Origin: Aralia elata
Taxonomy: Eukaryota; Streptophyta; Magnoliopsida; Apiales; Araliaceae
Length of the DNA: 64,000 nucleotides
Assembly: GCA_034770075.1 (NCBI GenBank)
Contig: CM068388.1
Location: 70,834,709-70,898,708 of the forward strand
Reading direction: 5' to 3'
Below, in pieces: positions 1 to 9,717 of the stretch. The translations under genes and the position numbers were made by a program. Below the pieces are notes generated by a model. That model was not told where the DNA came from. It was given only the letters and a program-made list of their open reading frames with translations, and ran no database searches. Each line of letters opens with the position of its first letter. Positions within the stretch are counted from its first letter, which is position 1.

Positions 1-198
1 TAGCAGTGTACATCCATTTAAATATTTATCAACTGACGGTTCTGTCTAATTGGCCCTGCAGTAAAATCAACCTTTCAAAAATCTCGTCGACATTTATGTC
101 GATTTTTTCAAAAATTACCCTTACAATTAATAGACCTCAAATTAAAAGTAATAGAAGGACAAGATTTTTTTTAAAAAGAACAAATCCTGGTGTCGACA
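1..198 (+). repeat. 3' end of a diverged Tat/Ogre-type LTR
   Basis: The words CTGTCTAATTGGCCC, TTTCAAAAATCTCGTCGAC and the terminal GTCGACA at 192-198 match, in reverse complement, the inner part of the LTRs at 1125-3254 and 12912-15017. It is therefore the 3' end of an LTR from a related but older family, lying in plus orientation. No primer-binding site like that of the intact element follows it. Confidence 0.65.
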
Positions 199-1012
199 AG
201 AGTTTTCTTCTCTACTCTTTATGTTTTATTCTTATAATCTGAGGATGCTTATCGGATTAATTATGATGACTTACTTTATTATTATAAACTAATTTTATTT
301 ATTAAGATTGCAATTGAACCCAGTGCGTAGTGTAAATTAATTCACTCTCTTTTGGTTATATTGATTATGTATGAATCGTTTGTCATATTTTATGCTTGAT
401 TTATAATTGTCTGATCAACAATTATCTAATATAATCTTAGATGGAATAGGAAAATGAATTCTAAGCTTAGATCTGAATATGATAACAAGTGTTCTAGTTT
501 ATTCTCTTGTTTGAATAATATGATTCGTGTATATGATAGGAATATACCTATATGCCATATGTAGCTTTTGTGAGGATTGATACTTAATGAATTTATTTTT
601 AATTATTTTACATAGGGATATAGTGAATTAATTGGAATAGATATTTTTATATAACTACTTGAAAAAGGATTTTATAAATAAGTATGAATTCTTGGTTGGC
701 AATTTTGTGTAATTAATTGATTAAAAAGAGAGTGATGAGATTTAAGTGAAGTATTAGGAGAAATTGTAATCTTAACTTTTAAATCTGATATTCATCCTAG
801 TTTAGTAGTTTATTTAATTTAGTTAGTTAATTTAATTTCTTAAACTTAACTTTATTTGTTTAAATAAGATTGAATTGGTATAAGTTAGTACTAGGATAAT
901 ATTATTAGCATATTCCTCATGGGATCGACACTCTACTTATCACTTTATTACTTATTGATCACGTATACTTGCGTGTAAATTTCCAATACTAATTTTAGGC
1001 AAACAGTACAAG
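199..1012. repeat. AT-rich transposon-derived segment, no gene
   Basis: No coding potential is seen. The part around 250-560 is a diverged copy of 26100-26440. The tail (TGGGATCGACACTCTACTTA, then an AT-rich run and a TGCGTGTAAATT-like end) resembles the 3' ends of plant Ty3 LTRs as I remember them. An LTR origin is inferred, not shown. Confidence 0.35.
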
Positions 1013-1119
1013 GTAGAATGGAGCAACTGTAACTTCTCAACTAGAAGATCCCAAAAGAACTCTATAAAAGGACTACATCTTTAAGTACTGCAACTAACAA
1101 TTCATCTACAGACAACGTG

Positions 1120-1124
1120 CTGAC
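1120..1124. repeat. Target-site duplication CTGAC, left
   Basis: The 5-bp direct repeat CTGAC lies immediately outside the left LTR and is repeated at 15018-15022 outside the right LTR. The related empty site near 28040 in copy B reads GCTGATAGCC. Confidence 0.9.
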
Positions 1125-3254
1125 TGTCGACGCCGGGAGGATCGCTTCTTTCGTGATTATTACCCTTTCCAATTTTAGCCTTTTTTGTTAGATGATTTTT
1201 GGAAAAGGTCGGCATGAGTGTCGACGGGGTTTTGAAAGATCGTTTTTTATGATGAGCCAATTGACTAGAGTCGCCAGTTGGTATATTTGAAATGGATGTA
1301 CCAACTCATCCGAATTTCGTTTTCGTAAATCGCTGGCTCATGTGTGACTCCGAATTAATTGGTCTGCAAACCGAGATTCATAGAGTTCGGGGGCTTGCTT
1401 AAGCGAGGGGAAGGTGTTAGGCACCCCCCGACTTTCGTGAAACACGGTTACCGCAATCTTGATGCTTTTCCTATCCTTTTAATTCTTAAAATGTGTATGT
1501 GTGCGCGGGTGTGTGCCTATGTGAAGATTGTGGTGAGTTTGTATGAAAGAATCATTTGGGGTTTTTTTTATGGAAAGTCGTGTTTTGAGAGTGCTTTAGA
1601 ATGTCCTTCGGCTTATACGAGAAAGCTTTATTCTTTATTTAGAAAGGTCTGATTTTAATTGTCAAAACTGCAAGGTTTTCATTTAGGTGTCGTTTTGGCA
1701 AAACAAGAGTTTTATAAACCTTCGTCAAAATAGGAATCGAGACCTATACGTTACTCTCATAATTAAAATGACGGCAATTTTCTAGGATCCCTTTAACCCT
1801 ATGCACATTGGTTTAATGAAACGTCATTTATTCTATAAAACCATTTTTTGATATTCGAAAACGATTTTTTCTTTAACCTTCTCATTAAATAAGAATAGAC
1901 ATTCATTAGCACTTCCAATTTCTTACCCTCGTGATGCTAATAACCTAAATTGATGGATTTTTATAGAAATCTTCATTGTTTTAGCTTTGAAATCCTTTTT
2001 GGTGTTGCAATTCAAATCAAACATTATAATGCGTAGGGGATTATTCACGGGCATGTAAGCCATCAAAATAACCCCGAACGCCCACAATCACATATTTTCA
2101 CTATGACGGGGCCTTAAACACGATTCTCGCCTTGGCGTCGTTTTAAGGCCCGACGATTACATATTTACAATGAAGACTACATCGTTCCTACCACCCACAT
2201 CAAAAGATGTCCATCATCGGATTTGGACCACGGGGACGCGTTCCTAGGCTCACACCCGAAATTTCCACACACCCGCAAAACGGATATTACAATAAATAAC
2301 CAACACGGATAATCTAACAATGCCAAGACATCCTAAAATAGCAACCTAAATGAACTACGCCCAATATATCGTCGTAAAACGAACAAAAAATTCAATAAAT
2401 GAATATCATCGGGTTATTAGGAAGAATTTTGTTCCGATGGAACCCTCACTAATAATCCCTAATTCATTGTTCAACCATAAATTACATGAAAACTACATTT
2501 AATTTAACCAAATGATATGATAGAAATTGCTATAATAAGGGGATTTTCACCTTGCAAATGATATCAAAATGTGTGTAGACTTGAATATATGAATAGAGTA
2601 GAAATTATCTTGGATATAATCTCACAAGAGAAACACAATTCCTCACTTTTTCCTCTCTTTTCTCTCCTAATTTTCTGCAGTTTTTTGCTGTTTTTCCCTT
2701 CTTTTTCCGAGCTGCTGCTGTTGTTGTTTTTCTTCCTCTCTCAAAATTCTTCCGCCGCTGTCAACTCCCTGCATCCGAATGAAGAAATGAGCTGATAAAG
2801 GCTGGCTAAGGCCAGCCGCAGATGGATCTGCGGCTGGCCGCAGATGGATCTGCGGCTGGCTGGCCGCCCACCAGCCACTCAGCCTGGTTTCAATTTCCGT
2901 GTTTCGAGTTCCGTGTTTTCAAAAGGCGCACTTATTGGCCGCAGATCAATCCGCGGCTGGCTGGTTTGACTTTTCTCGATTTTCGCGTTACGCCTCGATT
3001 CTCGTGTCGTGACGTCAGTTTTCGCCGACAAGCTTGTATTTTGCAGTCCGGGAATTACTGGGAGACGTGCCACATCATTCGGGAATGCTCATTTCGAACG
3101 GCCTTGTTGTCACGTCGGTTTTGGTTGTAAATCGTCGCGGTGGCGTCGAGTGTTCGTACTTGTGCCCATCCTTCGCTCTCGTAGGCCGGTTCAATTGACG
3201 ATTTTGCCCTCCTGTCATGGTTAGCATAGGGAACGCAAAATTTGGGTGTCTACA
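1125..3254 (-). repeat. 3' LTR of the Tat/Ogre-like element
   Basis: The LTR is 2130 bp, bounded TG...CA, and is the 3' LTR in element orientation because the polypurine tract abuts it at 3255. It contains the conserved block GGGGAAGGTGTTAGGCACCC near 1408-1427, which I associate with Ogre-type LTRs. It also carries a duplicated hairpin at 2813-2861 that the other LTR has only once. Short reading frames inside it are not genes. Confidence 0.93.
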
Positions 3255-3268
3255 GCTGCCCCTCTTTA
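3255..3268 (-). promoter_or_regulatory. Polypurine tract
   Basis: Read on the minus strand the sequence is TAAAGAGGGGCAGC, directly followed by the LTR start TGTAGACACCC. A purine run at this position primes plus-strand DNA synthesis in LTR retrotransposons, and it fixes the element as minus-strand. Confidence 0.85.
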
Positions 3269-3500
3269 TCATGTTTATGAAATGTTACATGAAATGAACA
3301 GGATAAAGAAATAGACACCCGATGCATGAATGACAGTGCACAAGAATGATAATACATACATGATGCAACACATACAACTTATGATGCAACGCAAGATGTA
3401 AGGCATGCAAAACATTCGTAAAGATGTCAATGCATCAACCCCTGACCGCATTGTTAGTCGTCGGGTTTCGTCTTCTAATCGATCGTCTCGTCCGCGCCGG
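3269..3500. other. 3' untranslated region, no gene
   Basis: This is non-coding sequence between the polypurine tract and the 35-bp repeat array. From about 3458 it grades into degenerate copies of that repeat. Confidence 0.6.
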
Positions 3501-3745
3501 GTCTCGTATCCGGTCGCTCGTCTCGTAATCACTGGGTCTCGTATCCGGTTGATTGTCTTGTCCGCGCCGGGTCTCGTATCCGGTCGCTCGTTTCGTAATC
3601 ACCGGGTCTCGTATCCGGTTGATTGTCTTGTTCGCGTCGGGTCTCGTATCCGGTCGCGAGTCTCGTGATCACCGGGTCTCGTATCCGGTTGATCGTCTTG
3701 TGAGTGTCGGGTCTCGTATCCGGTCACTCGTCTCGTAATCATTCT
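3501..3745. repeat. 35-bp tandem repeat, alternating A/B units
   Basis: Seven 35-bp units lie head to tail, each starting GTCTCGTATCCGG. Odd units continue T/C-GCTCGTCTCGTAATCAC and even units continue TTGATTGTCTTGTCCGCG, so the true period is a 70-bp dimer. The unit length is not a multiple of three, so the open frames here (repeats of RVSYPV) rotate and are unlikely to be a protein. Confidence 0.92.
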
Positions 3746-3973
3746 TGGCAGCCATCGCTTTTGACTCTGATAGGCTAGGACCTTGACCCCTAACCTGCTC
3801 GATTTATTATTTTTTCATTTCATGGATCACGTATAGAATTATCATCTATTCATGCATGTGAAACAACATGTAAATTGATGAAAAATGACCCCTGTACAGT
3901 CTTTTGATACTGTTCTACAGATGTCATCTTTTGTCGTGGTTTGCTAGGATCTCAGCCCTTACTAGGGATTGTT

Positions 3974-4104
3974 CACCACCTTGTTGTGGTTCGCTTGGAT
4001 GCCTTCCCAGGTTCTTACACCACCTTGTTGTGGTTTGCTTGGATGCCTTCCCAGGGTGCTCACCACCTTGTTGTGATTTGCTTGGATGCCTTCACAAGTT
4101 CACT
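3974..4104. repeat. 43-44 bp tandem repeat, three copies
   Basis: Three copies start CACCACCTTGTTGTG at 3974, 4018 and 4061 and end in GCTTGGATGCCTTCCCAGG or a variant. The array lies in the 3' region of the Ty3 element. Confidence 0.88.
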
Positions 4105-4107
4105 TCT

Positions 4108-4212
4108 TGTTTGGATCTCAGCCCTTCCCAGGGGTCGTTGATTGTTTGGATCTCAGCCCTTCCCAGGGGTCGTTGATTGTTTGGATCTCAGCCCTTCCCA
4201 GGGGTCGTTGGT
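4108..4212. repeat. 35-bp tandem repeat, three near-identical copies
   Basis: The unit TGTTTGGATCTCAGCCCTTC plus CCAGGGGTCGTTGAT starts at 4108, 4143 and 4178. A degenerate relative lies near 3943. This is a second array, unrelated to the one at 3501, in the same 3' region. Confidence 0.9.
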
Positions 4213-4615
4213 AGGCTTTTCCGCTGCTTTGGTCAGTTCATCACCAGGCGACAGGGTTATTGTAGATGGTCTTCTGGGACATCCCTGGTCCTTATTATCC
4301 TTTCAGGTGCCGGCAGGCTTTGTGGAGGGTATTCTGAGCTATTGGGCCCCTGCCCGCCAGGTGCTTAGATTAGGGACAGTGGAGATGACCCCAAACAGGA
4401 AGAGATCTACTGCGGATATATGATCTTTGGTCTCGCAGGATCTTTGCCGAGTTTAGTGAGAATTGCCCCATTCAGACATCTGCTCATGTGCAATGTTTGC
4501 ACGGAGACTCTGATATGGTTGGTTTGAGTCAGACTGGAGTATTTGATGACTCTTGAGTGATTTTCACAGATGACACTGCCCCAGGGGTATTTATTCTCCC
4601 CCCGAGTCTATATAG
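4213..4615. other. 3' region of the Ty3 element upstream of the antisense ORF
   Basis: There is no convincing gene on either strand. A TATA-like CTATATAG at 4608-4615 lies directly before the plus-strand ATG at 4616, too close to serve as a normal TATA box for that start. Confidence 0.5.
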
Positions 4616-4957
4616 ATGACCTCCAGATATGACTCTATCTCAGCTGATTCTGCCCCTAGTCGGGTTACTGAGGATAGCCGGACCCGACTGGCATTGATTG
4701 CTACCGAGGCTGAGAGGGATGCTGCTCTTGTTGAGAGAGATGCTGTTATTCTGGCCAGAGACGTTGCCCTTGCCGACAGAGACGTCATTGTATTGCAGAC
4801 TAGGGCAGTTATAGATGTTCACTCTGAGACCGTTAGCCGAGCCACTGCTTTGTTGGATCGCATCAACATGATAGGGCAGCAGATTGCAGGGGATGCCGAT
4901 GCTTCAAATGTATCCGCCACCTTATCCATCCTGCTCCAGTTAGTTTCAGATTTGTAG
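4616..4957 (+). CDS. Antisense ORF of Tat-type retrotransposon, coiled coil
   Basis: This 113-residue open frame runs opposite to gag-pol and lies between integrase and the 3' LTR. It begins MTSRYDSISADSAPSR and continues with charged heptad-like sequence rich in Ala, Arg, Asp and Glu (about residues 25-85), which predicts an alpha-helical coiled coil. It has no signal peptide, membrane segment or enzyme motif that I recognise. Antisense ORFs at this position have been described for several Tat-lineage elements, and their function is unknown. It could be the C-terminal part of a longer decayed ORF, since the repeats upstream also read in plus frames. A chance frame cannot be excluded, but the composition and position argue for a real one. 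Confidence 0.5.
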   Translation: MTSRYDSISADSAPSRVTEDSRTRLALIATEAERDAALVERDAVILARDVALADRDVIVLQTRAVIDVHSETVSRATALLDRINMIGQQIAGDADASNVSATLSILLQLVSDL

Positions 4958-5447
4958 ATCATTTTATTTCAGTTTCATCGATTTATTAAAAGAGAAATCT
5001 TGTAACAAAATGACTAATATATATAGACATGTATTTAAATTTAGTCATTTTTCCTTTTTTTCGTATCAACGCCTTTCATTGGACCCTCATTTTATCCAGC
5101 TAACCACGATTTTGATATTTCGCCTTCTTTCTCCTCTCAGGTCTTGATGGGGATTCGACAGATTTTGCCGCACATCCTGTTGATTTCATCAGACTGAGTC
5201 TTAGATTTTGGCTAAGTGTTTGGTTGGGTTAGGGTTATGTCACCTGAGATGAAGCTGATCAGGCGGCTGGTTTCGAGGGTATAGGAAGGTTTTTCTGGCC
5301 GTTGGGAAATCGGTTTCGATAGAAGAAAGTATTATTTTGTAAGGAATGGGACCGTGCCACGATGGCTGCCTACGTACCCCCAAAAGTCGGGAGATCAGGT
5401 CCTACGTAGTTCGTTCTTCAAAGAAGGAAATGAAAATGATTTTTTTT
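4958..5447 (-). other. 3' UTR of gag-pol with conserved CTACGTA motif
   Basis: No gene is seen. Near 5366-5413 the word CCTACGTA occurs twice about 30 bases apart (GCTGCCTACGTACC ... CAGGTCCTACGTAGTTC). A block of this kind is, as far as I remember, characteristic of Tat-lineage elements just after the integrase gene. Confidence 0.5.
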
Positions 5448-6385
5448 TCAGGCATAGAACCGCTTAACCGAGTCGGAATTGATGGGTTGTGGAAACACCT
5501 CACCGTCCATCTCCTGCAATATGAGGGCTCCTCCGGACAACACTTTCTTAATCACAAAAGGTCCTTCCCAGTTCGGGGCAAACTTCCCTTTGGCTTCGTC
5601 TTGGCAAGGCATGATTCTCTTTAGCACTAGGTCATTTTTCTTGAACTGCCGAGGTCTTATCTTTTTGTCGTATGATCGAGAGATTCTTTGCTGATATAAC
5701 CGACCGTGCAAAACAGCAGTCACCCTCCTTTCATCAATTAGGGCCAATTGGTCGTATCGATTTTGCATCCAATCCTCCTCGCTTATCTGAGCATCAATCA
5801 AGATTCTGAGGGACGCCATCTCAACTTCAACTGGCAGAACAGCCTCCATTCTATATACCAAAGCGTAAGGGGTTGCCCCTGTAGATGTACGCACTGACGT
5901 TCTGTACGCCAGCAGGGTGAGAGGTAGCAGATCCGGCCATCCTCGATGATTGCGGACATTCTCGCCATGATCTTCTTTTTATTCTTATTTGCAGCCTCCA
6001 TTGCCCCATTCATCTTAGGACGGTAAATGACAGAATTGAGGTGTTTGATCTTAAACTGGTCGCATAATTCCTTCATGAGGGCATTGTTCAAATTCTTGGT
6101 ATTATCGGAGACCAAGACCTCAGGTTGCCTGTATCGACAAATGACATTATTCCTGATGAAACCAACGATGATCTCCTGAGTTACTTTAGGGAAAGAACCT
6201 GCTTCTACCCATTTAGTGAAGTAATCGATCATGACGAAGATAAATCGGTGTCCGTTGCTCGCTTTGGGCTCTATTGGTCCGATTACATCCATACCCCACA
6301 TTGAGAATGGCCAAGGGGAGGTCATACAATGCAGTTCATTGGGGGGCGCATGGATTGCATTACCGTGCGCCTGGCATTGATAACA
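5448..6385 (-). pseudogene. Integrase core and C-terminal domain (Ty3), broken
   Basis: This encodes the retroviral-type integrase that inserts the cDNA. The core reads MTSPWPFSMWGMDVIGPI (first Asp), then VLVSDNTKN (second Asp) and YRPKMNGAMEAANKN (Glu), which preserves the D-D-E pattern. Frame is lost near 5800-5890, and the C-terminal part continues in another frame to FAPNWEGPFVI and NSDSVKRFYA. A TGA interrupts the zinc-finger region just upstream, between DDHVK and CYQCQ at about 6385. It follows RNase H, as in all Ty3 elements. It is non-functional as it stands. Confidence 0.9.
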
Positions 6386-7336
6386 TCATTTGACATGATC
6401 GTCGCAATCGGCCTTTAGTGTTAACCAATAATGCCCCGCTCTCAAGATCTTTTTGGCCAGCATCGGTCCACTCATGTGTGGCCCACACACTCCACCATGT
6501 ATTTCGTCCATAATCTTTTGGGCCTGCGTTTCATTTACACATTGCAACAATCCCAAACTGGCATCCCTCTTGTAGAGTGAATCCCCACTCAGGTAAAACT
6601 TCATTGCCATCTTTTGAATTCTCATCCTCTCAGCTCGGCTTGCTTGGTCGGGAATGGATCTATCCCTCAGATATTCCCTTATGTCGTGATACCAAGGCTG
6701 CTTTGGCAGAACCACCTCGTCCGATAATGCTGCAACATGCTCCTCGTAGGCCGGGGCATTCTGTACCGCTATCTCAATCTGTGGAACGTCCCTACTCTTG
6801 ATTACGTGGATTAAGGAAGCCAGAGTTGCCAATGCATCAGCAAAATCATTCTGTCCCCGGGGGATATGTCGAAAAGCGATATCTTCGAACTCTCGCATCA
6901 ATTGGATAACACAACGATTGTATGGAAGTAATCGGAGTTCTTTAGTGTTGTACACCCCGATCGCCTGTCTGATTACCAGTTCTGAATCCCCGAACACCGC
7001 TAATCTCTTCACCCCCATATCGCGGGCCAAACGGAGTCCCAATATACATCCCTCATACTCAGCTGTGTTGTTCGAGTTACTGAACTGCAATTTAGTGGCT
7101 ACGGGGTATTGCTCTCCTGTGATAGAGACCAGGACTGCTCCGGCTCCTGCCCCCTCAGCGTTCATGGCACCATCAAAATACAGCTTCCAGAACTGCCCTT
7201 CGTCATCACATCTCGTTTGTGAGACCCAGAATACATCTTCCCCCGGCAAAGGAGTTTCTAAAGGCTCCATCCCCCCTGCTGGTGTTTCTGACAACTGATC
7301 TGCAATTCCCTGCCCTTTCATGGCTTTCTGAGTCAC
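6386..7336 (-). pseudogene. Second (archaeal-type) RNase H and integrase HHCC region
   Basis: This 316-codon open frame contains a complete extra RNase H: LYFDGAMNAEGAGAG (Asp), NNTAEYEGCILGL (Glu), VFGDSELVIRQ (Asp) and GQNDFADALA (Asp) give the four catalytic acids. The remainder runs into the integrase zinc-binding segment (HGGVCGPHMSG ... DCDDHVK). Tat-lineage elements are known to carry this second RNase H in addition to the usual one. It is separated from the first RNase H by two in-frame TGA codons between 7336 and 7385. The domain itself is uninterrupted. Confidence 0.9.
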
Positions 7337-7381
7337 GTATATGATGTCGAACTGCTGTAATATTAACTGTCACCTTGATAA

Positions 7382-7648
7382 TCAACAGTTCAGCATGGGT
7401 CTTTCAAAGATATACTTCAGGGGATCCATCCTTGATATCTGGTACATGGTGTGCCCATGGAGATAATGCTGTAATCTCATTGCAGCCCACGCCAAAGCAC
7501 GGCAGGTCCTTTTGATAGGGGTGTAATTCTGTTCACATCGGCTAAATCTCTTGCTGAGGTAATAAATGGCCTGCTCTTTGCCTGATTCATTCTTCTGCCC
7601 CAACATACAGCCCATTGCAATGTCGTTGACTGATATATACATAAACAA
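7382..7648 (-). pseudogene. First RNase H of the Ty3 polyprotein
   Basis: The sequence includes MFMYISVNDIAMGCMLGQ, KEQAIYYLSKRFSRCEQNY and ALAWAAMRLQHYLHGH, typical of the Ty3 RNase H that follows RT and degrades the RNA of RNA-DNA hybrids. It lies one frame away from RT, with an indel near 7650. It ends at a TGA (NC-stop) where the family reads on into the linker before the second RNase H. Confidence 0.85.
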
Positions 7649-8919
7649 GGGATCCCATCCTTCGGGGTACCAGCACTGGTGCTTCTGTCAGCTGCTTCTT
7701 AATGGTCTGAAAGGCTTTCTGACATTTCTCATTCCACTCTTGGGAAGCATCCTTCCTTAATAGTTTAAAAATCGGCTCGCATGTAGTCATCAAGTGGGAT
7801 ATGAAGCGGCTGATGAAGTTTATTCTTCCAAGGAATCCTCTTATCTCCTTCTCCGTGTGAGGTGTCGGCATATCCATAATAGCCTTAATCTTCGCCGGAT
7901 CCAACTCAATGCCCCGATCACTAACCAGGAATCCCAAGAGCTTGCCCGACTGCACTCCGAAAGCACACTTTGCCGGATTGAGCTTCAAATTATATTTTCT
8001 GAGCCGATCGAATAGCTTTTTGAGATGGGTTATATGATCAGATTCTATCTTTGACTTCACGATAATGTCATCCACGTAGACCTCTATCTCCTTGTGCATC
8101 ATGTCGTGGAACAGGGCCATCATGGCTCTCTGATAAGTAGCCCCCGCATTTGTGAGACCGAAAGCCAATCGTCTATAGCAGAAGGTGCCCCAAGAGGTGA
8201 TGAAAGCGGTCTTTTCCCGATCTTCTTCCGCCACCATTATCTGATGATACCCCGCAAAGCAATCCACAAAAGAGTACATTTCGTACTGGGTTGTGTTATC
8301 CACCAGGATGTGTATGAAAGGTACCGGGAAGTTATCCTTGAGACTGACCTTATTTAGATCTCTATAGTCGACACATACCCTCACCTTCCCTCCAGGCTTA
8401 GCCACTGGGACTACATTGGACAGCCATTCTGGGTAAGTGGACACCATAATGATTCCAGCCCTGAACTGTTTGATGATCTCTTCCTTCACCTTCAAGCTCC
8501 ACTCCGGTTTTAGCTTTCTTAGTTTCTGCTTGACAGGCCTGAAACCCTCCTTGATGGGCAACCGGTGTACCACAATGTCTGTGGACAATCCGATTATGTC
8601 CTCATGAGACCAGGCAAAGACATCCTCATACTGGCTTAGCAACTCGATTATTTCTGCTTTCTGGTTAGGGGTCAGGTCTGTCCCTATCTTGAGCTCTTTG
8701 GGTTGGTCAGGGGTTCCGATATTTATGGTGACGGTTTGGTCTAAGTTGGGTTTGGGTTTATCCTCAACCCATCCTTTGATCTCGTCAGGCGCGTCGTCGT
8801 AATCTGTCTCGTCTTGCTCAATGCCCATTAAATCGAAATCCAGCTCAATATCAAAATCATAGTCATCATTCAAATTTGAAAGACCATTTGTTAGGCAAGG
8901 AATATTCAAATTGGTACAC
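7587..8919 (-). pseudogene. Ty3 reverse transcriptase
   Basis: The RT domain is nearly complete. It contains PVKQKLRKLKPE, VPVAKPGGKVRVCVDYRDLN, SFVDCFAGYHQI, FITSWGTFCYRRLAFGL, the catalytic EVYVDDIIVKS and NLKLNPAKCAFGV, in the standard order. The upstream part (DIELDFDLMGIEQDE ... DVFAWSHEDI) is the usual acidic linker. It is joined to the protease/G-patch frame across a candidate intron (8920-9082) that keeps frame. A frameshift near 7650 separates it from RNase H, so the full product cannot be made. Confidence 0.92.
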
Positions 8920-9082
8920 CTGACATGAAACAAAATACTTGTCATATATAAGTCATTTTCCACAACGATCACATTTTTTAGATAATATGATGAAACGACA
9001 TAATTATGCAAAATACAAAACAAAATGACATTTCTTCATCCTCCCACCCTCTGGGGTCTACCACCCTGATGTCGTGTTTTAC
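8920..9082 (-). other. Candidate intron between protease and RT
   Basis: On the minus strand a donor (CAAGG|GTAAAA at 9083/9082) and an acceptor (TCATGTCAG|GTGTACC at 8920/8919) bound 163 AT-rich bases containing stop codons. Removing them joins the upstream frame (ends ...ISKQ) to the RT frame (TNLNIPCL) exactly in phase. A spliced intron just before RT is a known feature of Ogre elements. Splicing itself is not shown here. Confidence 0.65.
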
Positions 9083-9717
9083 CCTTGTTTGGATATCATT
9101 GGTCCCATTGTCCAGTTGTCGGTGGCCAGATCAGACGAAATGCGCTGGATGAAAGGTGGCTTCACATCGGAAACTTCCCCGATGACCACGGCCACATTGC
9201 CTGAGTCCCTCTTCATACCTTCTTCAGGAATAATTAGCCCTGCCCAATCGATGATAGGCACACCTTGTTGGGCTCCCGGTGGTGTGGCAACATCCTTCCC
9301 CTCTCCATTGCTTGCTAACTGTCCGGGAATATAGCACCTGGTTTCGAACTTTTGCGCGACCTCCTGTAGGAAACTTTCCCTCTTGGTCGACTCATCACTA
9401 GTGGGGGTCAATTCTTCACCCCCTGTCCCAATCACAGGCTTGTTATTCCCTCGTTCATTGTTGACCTTGGTCATCAGATTTCCGGCCAGTCGAGTCGGGG
9501 CCGCGCCTTGACGGTGTCTCCGTGCTACGCCTTCACGATATCCCAACCCTGCTTTGCCTATCTGATGGGGTAGTTGAATAGGCTCGGTGATTCCTTGACT
9601 GCTCTTTCCTAACCCTTTTCCAGGTTGAAATTTCATTCTCATCATTTCTTTTGCAACAAAGGTAAGTTCTGGAGAGACCTTAGGTTTCACGGTTTCATGG
9701 CTGGAGCCCCCAGGCAT
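9083..9717 (-). CDS. G-patch-like domain region of the polyprotein
   Basis: This 212-codon frame begins MPGGSSHETVKPKVSPEL. At about residues 23-65 it contains MMRMKFQPGKGLGKSSQGI followed by TEPIQLPHQIGKAGLGY, which matches the glycine pattern of a G-patch RNA-binding motif (GxGLGKxxQG...GxGxxxGxGY type). It lies between the aspartic protease and RT and overlaps the protease frame by about 30 bases, so a small frameshift separates them. It ends at the TAA that spans the candidate splice donor. G-patch motifs are known beside the protease of some retroviruses; here the role is inferred to be nucleic-acid binding. Confidence 0.65.

Larger units (their letters stand above)
1..1124. repeat. Segmental duplication copy A, left part
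   Basis: This stretch matches 26851-28045 almost base for base. The match resumes at 15018 once the inserted retrotransposon (1125-15017) is skipped. Copy A lacks about 70 bases that copy B has at 27859-27928, and the deletion joint shares a single C. The window begins exactly inside the shared CACTA-end motif TAGCAGTG, so the duplication probably extends to the left of the window. No intact gene is present. Confidence 0.9.

Noticed and set aside
1359..1652. 97-residue frame in both Ty3 LTRs
   Set aside because: Present only because both LTRs are near identical; low-complexity, no domain, on the strand opposite to gag-pol.
3405..3738. Open frames over the 35-bp array (RVSYPV repeats)
   Set aside because: The unit length is not divisible by three, so the frames rotate; no domain; explained by the tandem repeat.
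3501..3745. CRISPR-like regular repeats
   Set aside because: Units are contiguous with no unique spacers, in a plant retrotransposon.
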